Shown piece after piece: positions 6,231 to 9,997 of a stretch of 9,997 nucleotides of DNA. The stretch's first letter is position 1. Each line of letters begins with the position of its first letter. A program made the position numbers and the translations under genes. Location of the stretch: assembly GCA_964596865.1 (NCBI GenBank), contig CAZQVW010000092.1:1-9997 (forward strand), given 5' to 3'. The notes beneath the pieces were generated by a model that saw nothing but the letters and a program-made list of their open reading frames with translations, did no database searches and was not told where the DNA came from. This DNA is from UBA6382 sp964596865 (GTDB lineage: Bacteria > Bacteroidota > Bacteroidia > Bacteroidales > Bacteroidaceae).

Positions 6231-7136
6231 TTACACCACACCCACAATCTCGTTTATGTCCTTCACACCGTGATTATCCAGCCATTCGTTCATTCCAGTC
6301 ACGATTTTCATCGTTACGGAAGGGTCGATAAAATTGGCTGTGCCTACTTCCACGCCCTTGGCTCCGACCATCATGAACTCAATGGCGTCTTTCGCAGTCA
6401 TGATGCCGCCCAAGCCGACAATTGGAATGCTGACGGCATGGAAAACATCGTTTACCATCCTCACGGCCACGGGCTTAACGGCAGGACCAGAGAGCCCGCC
6501 GGTGCGGATACTTAGGCAGGGGCGTCGCTTCTCTATATCAATCTTCATTCCCATCAGAGTATTGATGAGCGAAACGGCGTCTGCGCCCTCAGCTTCCACA
6601 GCACGAGCGATGTCGGCGATATTAGTTACGTTGGGCGAGAGTTTTACAATCAGAGTCTTGTGATAAGTCTTGCGAACGGCCTTTACCACCGATGCTGCGC
6701 CCTCACAGGTAACGCCAAACGCCATGCCGCCGTCCTTTACGTTGGGGCAGGATATATTCAATTCGATGGCAGGGATATTATCCAACTCATTGATGACAGC
6801 GGCGCACTCGGCATAATTCTGGGGCGAAGAGCCCGAGACGTTTACGATAACGTGGGTATCCAACCCTTTGATTTGGGGATATATATGTTCGGCGAAATAG
6901 TGAGCGCCCTTGTTTTGGAGGCCCACACAGTTGAGCATCCCCTGCGAAGTTTCGGCCATACGGGGGTAATCGTTGCCCTCGCGCGGGGTGAGTGTGGTGC
7001 CTTTCACGATGATACCGCCCAGATTGGAGAAATCCACAAAATCTTGAAATTCCACGCCATAGCCAAACGTACCACTGGCGGTGAGCACGGGGTTTCTTAA
7101 TGCTAAGCCCGCGATATTAACACTTAGATTTGCCAT
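6231..7136 (-). CDS. pyrD: Dihydroorotate dehydrogenase B, catalytic subunit
   Basis: This is the FMN-containing catalytic subunit (class 1B) that oxidises dihydroorotate to orotate in de novo pyrimidine synthesis, passing electrons to the PyrK subunit and then to NAD+. The 301-residue protein shows LRNPVLTASGTFGYG at residues 13-27, GGIIVKGTT at 40-48 with the FMN-contacting Lys45, NVSGSS at 99-104, and NISCPNVKDGG at 127-137. Cys130 there is the catalytic base that marks class 1 enzymes (class 2 uses Ser). SIPIVGLGGI and the GAKGVEVGTANF segment bind the FMN phosphate. Its ATG at 7136 lies 13 bp inside the end of pyrK, the usual order, implying coupled translation of the heterotetramer subunits. 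Confidence 0.97.
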   Translation of the reverse strand: MANLSVNIAGLALRNPVLTASGTFGYGVEFQDFVDFSNLGGIIVKGTTLTPREGNDYPRMAETSQGMLNCVGLQNKGAHYFAEHIYPQIKGLDTHVIVNVSGSSPQNYAECAAVINELDNIPAIELNISCPNVKDGGMAFGVTCEGAASVVKAVRKTYHKTLIVKLSPNVTNIADIARAVEAEGADAVSLINTLMGMKIDIEKRRPCLSIRTGGLSGPAVKPVAVRMVNDVFHAVSIPIVGLGGIMTAKDAIEFMMVGAKGVEVGTANFIDPSVTMKIVTGMNEWLDNHGVKDINEIVGVV

Positions 7137-7903
7137 GTCAATTGATTTATGTTAAACACAGGGCCTTCTTGACACACGCAGACATTGCCTTTTACTGTTT
7201 TTTCCACGCAGCAAAGGCAGGCGCCCAGTCCGCACGCAATCATATTCTCAAGGCTGACTTCGCAATCCACACCCGTCTGTTTGGCATAGCGCGCCACGGC
7301 CACCATCATGGGCTTAGGGCCGCAGACAAAGATGTGGTCAAAGCGCTGGGATTGGAGAGCGGAGTGTTGGGTTACGAATCCGCGCTCGCCGAGGGTGCCG
7401 TCTTCGGTGGTGATGAGCAGGGGGGCGATATTTTCAAAGAGATTGCGCTCCAACACGGCATCGGCCGTGCGTGCACCCAGCAGGAACGTAATATCGTGGC
7501 CGTGCTCTTTTAGCGCTTGCCCCAGCATGAGCATTGGAGCCGTGCCCACGCCACCGCCCACCAGCAGCATACGCCCTTGAAGGCCGTCGGTGGTGAAACC
7601 GTTGCCAAGCGGGAGAACAAGATTCATGTTGTCGCCGTCATGCAAGCGCGACAGGGCGCGAGTGCCCTCGCCCACTGCTTGGATAAGAAGCCAAAGCAGT
7701 CCCTTTTCCCTCTCCACAAAATTGATTGAGATGGGCAGGCGCAGGAATGTGTCCTCGGCGCCATCGGCCCTCACCTGCACAAACTGGCCAGGCTTCATCA
7801 GGGGCAATTCTCCGTCCACAGGTCGCAGTTTCATTAATACATGGCGCGGATTAAGCCACTCGTTGCTTACTACAACAAAGTCTTTTATATATTTCTTAAT
7901 CAT
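7124..7903 (-). CDS. pyrK: Dihydroorotate dehydrogenase B, electron transfer subunit
   Basis: PyrK carries FAD and a [2Fe-2S] cluster and links PyrD to NAD+. With the start at the ATG at 7903 the protein has 259 residues (MIKKYIKDFVVVSNE...), the normal length; an upstream ATG at 7966 would add 21 residues read from the structured spacer and is less likely. Features in order are a ferredoxin-reductase-like FAD domain with FLRLPISIN near residues 73-81, the NAD-binding LLVGGGVGTAPML near 111-123, and a C-terminal cluster-binding segment near 221-245. The cluster cysteines fit the CX4CX2C pattern (CGLGACLCC) with a fourth Cys just before QEGPVF. It overlaps pyrD by 13 bp. No -7 box of the TAnnTTTG type is visible in its 153-bp upstream spacer, so it may be read through from the gene upstream. 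Confidence 0.95.
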   Translation of the reverse strand: MIKKYIKDFVVVSNEWLNPRHVLMKLRPVDGELPLMKPGQFVQVRADGAEDTFLRLPISINFVEREKGLLWLLIQAVGEGTRALSRLHDGDNMNLVLPLGNGFTTDGLQGRMLLVGGGVGTAPMLMLGQALKEHGHDITFLLGARTADAVLERNLFENIAPLLITTEDGTLGERGFVTQHSALQSQRFDHIFVCGPKPMMVAVARYAKQTGVDCEVSLENMIACGLGACLCCVEKTVKGNVCVCQEGPVFNINQLTWQI

Positions 7904-8056
7904 AGAATTAGTATAGTGTACGTTTTTAGAGCAATGATGCCTGTTTTGATTGTAGGGGCGCCCCATTTTCCGGTGGTGTCCTCCCCACCCTATCAGCGAT
8001 TATGCTTGGCTTGTCAGAGACAATGCCCACCCCCTCCGCAAACAGGTGGCACGAAT
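7904..8056. other. G/C-rich structured spacer between the glycosyl-1-phosphate transferase gene and pyrK
   Basis: This 153-bp spacer is unlike the other A/T-rich spacers here. It contains a perfect 10-bp palindrome, GGGGCGCCCC (7955-7964). Just beyond it, GGTGG (7972-7976) can pair with a following CCACC (about 7985-7989), and there is a further C-rich run near 8028-8036. On the minus strand it forms the trailer of the transferase gene or the leader of pyrK. None of the hairpins is followed by a clear T run, so it is not an ordinary terminator. It could be a leader structure, an attenuator or a dispersed palindrome; I recognise no named riboswitch. Confidence 0.45.
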
Positions 8057-9484
8057 TTAATACGCGTGCTTATCGTGGATGAATATACTCTTTACAGTGA
8101 GCAGGATTATACGTATATCCAGCCAAAATGTCCAGTGCTCCATATACCAAATGTCGGAATTGACGCGCCCTTCCATATCGGACGTATCTTTTGTCTCGCC
8201 GCGGAAACCGTTTACCTGCGCCCAACCGGTGATGCCGGGCTTGCAGAACAGGCGTACCATGTAATTATTTATCAGTTTGCCATATAAATCGGTATGCAGC
8301 AGCATGTGGGGGCGCGGTCCCACGATGCTCATATCGCCCTTGAGCACATTGAAAAACTGTGGGAGCTCGTCTATATTTGAGCGGCGCATGAAATTGCCGA
8401 ACGGAAACTTGCGCGGGTCGTCTTCGGTGGCCTGCACCTTATCGGCGTCCTTATTCATGTGCATTGAGCGGTATTTATAGCAATAGAATGTCTCTCCGTC
8501 CAAACCGGTGCGCGCCTGCTTGAAGAACACCGGCCCACGGCTTTGAATTTTGATGAGAAAACCTATCACTATTGAGATAGGAATCAGAAGGATACACACA
8601 ATCAGCGATACCACGATGTCAAACGCGCGTTTAATTATCCTGTTGCTCGTTCTAAACAGCGGCAAGAGGTGGTTTGTGTAAATCACATGATTGCCCAGGA
8701 AGAGCGGTTTCAGACTCTCGCCGAAATCCTTGAAAACCCTCGGCACATAAAAGAAGAGAGTGAGGTTCCTATCGCACGCTATGGCGATACGCTTTATCTC
8801 CTCGGACTCCTTGCGCGACAAACTGCAATACAGTTCGTTTACAGCAGGCACTTCCAAAGGCTTGTTATCTGTTTCATGAATCTTGGCATTGAGCTTTGAG
8901 ACATTCCCCAAGTATTTCAACCCCTTAGGGCAGTGCTCAATCTCCTTGTCTGCGTAATAGCCCAAAACGCGGTAGCCCGTACTCGGACTTTGCATAAGGG
9001 TATAATAAATATGGAGGATAGCGGGGTCGTGGCCCACCAGCAATACGTTGGAATTATTGTGACCATTCATTCTTAACTTTACCAACACTGTTCTTTCCGC
9101 GAATCGCGACACAATTATCACCAGCAGATAAGCCACAAAGAATATCACGATAAACCGGAATAACCCATTGCTTATAAACAACAGCCTTAAAATTATTCCG
9201 GCTAATATGGCCTGGGCGAGCGTTAGTCTCAATACGTTTTGGAGTACTTGTACAGGACGAATCACGCGCTTATAAACGATGGTGTGGAAGTAGTATTCAG
9301 CCATCAATAGCGACAAATTCATCACAAACACACTAATCTTTGTGGCCGAATGGAAATATTCGGGCATATACTTGCAATCGAATAGGAAGAACACTGCCAT
9401 TAACATATTCAATAGCACAACATCTGCCACCAAAATGGCGACATTCACAAATGTTTCATCTCCATAACCATATTTTGTCTTCAT
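8057..9484 (-). CDS. WcaJ-like undecaprenyl-phosphate hexose-1-phosphate transferase
   Basis: This membrane enzyme would transfer a sugar-1-phosphate (often glucose) from a nucleotide sugar to undecaprenyl phosphate, the first step of capsule or exopolysaccharide repeat synthesis. From the ATG at 9484 it has 475 residues. Four hydrophobic N-terminal segments lie near 12-35, 50-66, 86-104 and 109-127. They are followed by a soluble Rossmann-like domain (NVLLVGHD at 146-153) and then the C-terminal sugar transferase domain, with KRAFDIVVSLIV at 285-296 opening the re-entrant membrane helix. NIDELPQFFNVLKGDMS at 370-386 holds the catalytic Asp-Glu pair and VGPRP is at 388-392. An in-frame ATG at 9577 or GTG at 9586 would add 31 or 34 residues. 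A -7 box at 9589-9596 puts transcription start almost on those codons, and 475 residues fits the family better, so the inner start is preferred. No other polysaccharide genes are in the window. Confidence 0.9.
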   Translation of the reverse strand: MKTKYGYGDETFVNVAILVADVVLLNMLMAVFFLFDCKYMPEYFHSATKISVFVMNLSLLMAEYYFHTIVYKRVIRPVQVLQNVLRLTLAQAILAGIILRLLFISNGLFRFIVIFFVAYLLVIIVSRFAERTVLVKLRMNGHNNSNVLLVGHDPAILHIYYTLMQSPSTGYRVLGYYADKEIEHCPKGLKYLGNVSKLNAKIHETDNKPLEVPAVNELYCSLSRKESEEIKRIAIACDRNLTLFFYVPRVFKDFGESLKPLFLGNHVIYTNHLLPLFRTSNRIIKRAFDIVVSLIVCILLIPISIVIGFLIKIQSRGPVFFKQARTGLDGETFYCYKYRSMHMNKDADKVQATEDDPRKFPFGNFMRRSNIDELPQFFNVLKGDMSIVGPRPHMLLHTDLYGKLINNYMVRLFCKPGITGWAQVNGFRGETKDTSDMEGRVNSDIWYMEHWTFWLDIRIILLTVKSIFIHDKHAY

Positions 9485-9588
9485 ATTCGAGGAATTATCA
9501 GGATATGTGCAAGGTGTTCTGTCTTTAGCCGGTTTGGAATTTAGGTTTACAAGATTGAGGTTTGCCGGAATACTCATTAAATTCACCG

Positions 9589-9596
9589 CAAAGATA
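9589..9596 (-). promoter_or_regulatory. Putative Bacteroides-type -7 box for the WcaJ-like gene
   Basis: The minus strand reads TATCTTTG, matching TAnnTTTG. A TTTA at 9619-9622, 22 bp upstream, is an imperfect -33 element. Transcription would start near 9585, giving a leader of about 100 nt to the ATG at 9484. It would make the GTG at 9586 unusable and the ATG at 9577 nearly leaderless, so it bears on the choice of start codon. Confidence 0.5.
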
Positions 9597-9715
9597 AATC
9601 AATTTTTTCGTATGAGCGTAAATTTTACAACATTTTTTAGTGAATAGACGATATTCTGGTAAAAGATACCACGAAAAAGGTAGGCGCTATCCCTTGATTA
9701 TTTACAACAACCGCC

Positions 9716-9862
9716 AAAATGTTCACATTCGAGGTCGGAATGTTCACATAGCCACTCATAAGATTAATAGTGCAAGGCAAAAGATAAACAAAACAAGACA
9801 AAAGATAAATAAAACAAGACAAAAGATTAATATTTGGACTCAAAGTGTCCATATTGGCAGTG
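9716..9862. repeat. Array C: degenerate 21-bp tandem repeat upstream of the WcaJ-like gene
   Basis: Seven 21-bp blocks can be aligned. The blocks at 9779-9799 and 9800-9820 differ at one position (AAAAGATAAA and AAAACAAGAC halves). The 9821-9841 block shares AAAAGAT with them, 9758-9778 is about two-thirds identical, 9716-9736 and 9737-9757 share AATGTTCACAT, and 9842-9862 is weak. The array therefore grades from old to recent units. On the minus strand it is open and lies in a 71-codon frame (9852 to 9637) with heptads such as INLLSCF, IYLLSCF and VYLLPCT. That frame has no recognisable family or start signal, and I do not call it a gene. Confidence 0.8.
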
Positions 9863-9997
9863 TAAATAAGAAATTTAATCGTGATAAGACTGGAAATTTT
9901 CGGCCTTACAGAATCATTTCGCGCAAAAACGCGGAAAAATGTCGTGTTAGTTTGCGTTCACAGTGCTGTAACAATAAGTTAACAGTACTGTTTAGTT
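9863..9997. other. Non-coding right edge with a small stem-loop
   Basis: No gene is visible from 9863 to the window end. An imperfect inverted repeat pairs ACAGTGCTGTAAC (9960-9972) with GTTAACAGTACTGT (9978-9991) around a 5-nt loop, with one mismatch and one bulged T. On the + strand it is followed by TTAGTT, a weak terminator-like tract; on the minus strand no T run follows. The window ends here, so its context is unknown. Confidence 0.35.

Overview
The window looks like chromosomal DNA from a Bacteroidales bacterium (Bacteroidota), possibly Prevotella-like; no ribosomal gene is present to fix the genus. The evidence is the gene content (a DUF2520/KdsC/Maf cluster, a class 1B PyrD/PyrK pair, a cytoplasmic GH13 enzyme, a WcaJ-type priming transferase), -7 boxes of the Bacteroides type TAnnTTTG, and the lack of clear Shine-Dalgarno sequences. 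All recognisable genes are on the minus strand, so the window reads right to left in transcription order. I see no RNA gene, insertion sequence, phage gene or CRISPR array.

In transcription order: (i) 9997-9590 is gene-poor and carries a degenerate 21-bp repeat array (array C). (ii) A polyisoprenyl-phosphate hexose-1-phosphate transferase of the WcaJ type (9484-8057) would start surface polysaccharide repeat units. (iii) A 153-bp G/C-rich structured spacer precedes pyrK-pyrD (7903-6231), which overlap by 13 bp and encode the two subunits of NAD-linked dihydroorotate dehydrogenase B. (iv) fabD (6069-5167) has a convincing promoter of its own and ends near a long hairpin (5054-5126). (v) A GH13 amylase-family enzyme without a signal peptide (4955-3132) is followed by a small nitroreductase (3060-2536). 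(vi) A second 21-bp array (array B, 2161-2483) is interrupted by exactly 100 N. (vii) A tightly overlapping three-gene unit, DUF2520 Rossmann protein - KdsC phosphatase - Maf nucleotide pyrophosphatase (2110-64), closes the window. The last 50 codons of the DUF2520 gene are themselves a 21-bp-period array (array A).

The housekeeping genes are ordinary: LPS Kdo synthesis, nucleotide sanitation, fatty acid initiation, pyrimidine synthesis, glucan handling and polysaccharide priming. The unusual signal is three separate degenerate arrays with the same 21-bp (7-codon) period in 10 kb. Two lie in spacers and one is captured as the C-terminal tail of a conserved protein. The N gap lies inside one array and is flanked by an exact 55-bp duplication, which is best explained as an assembly artefact. 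I do not see a convincing new defence system or mobile element.
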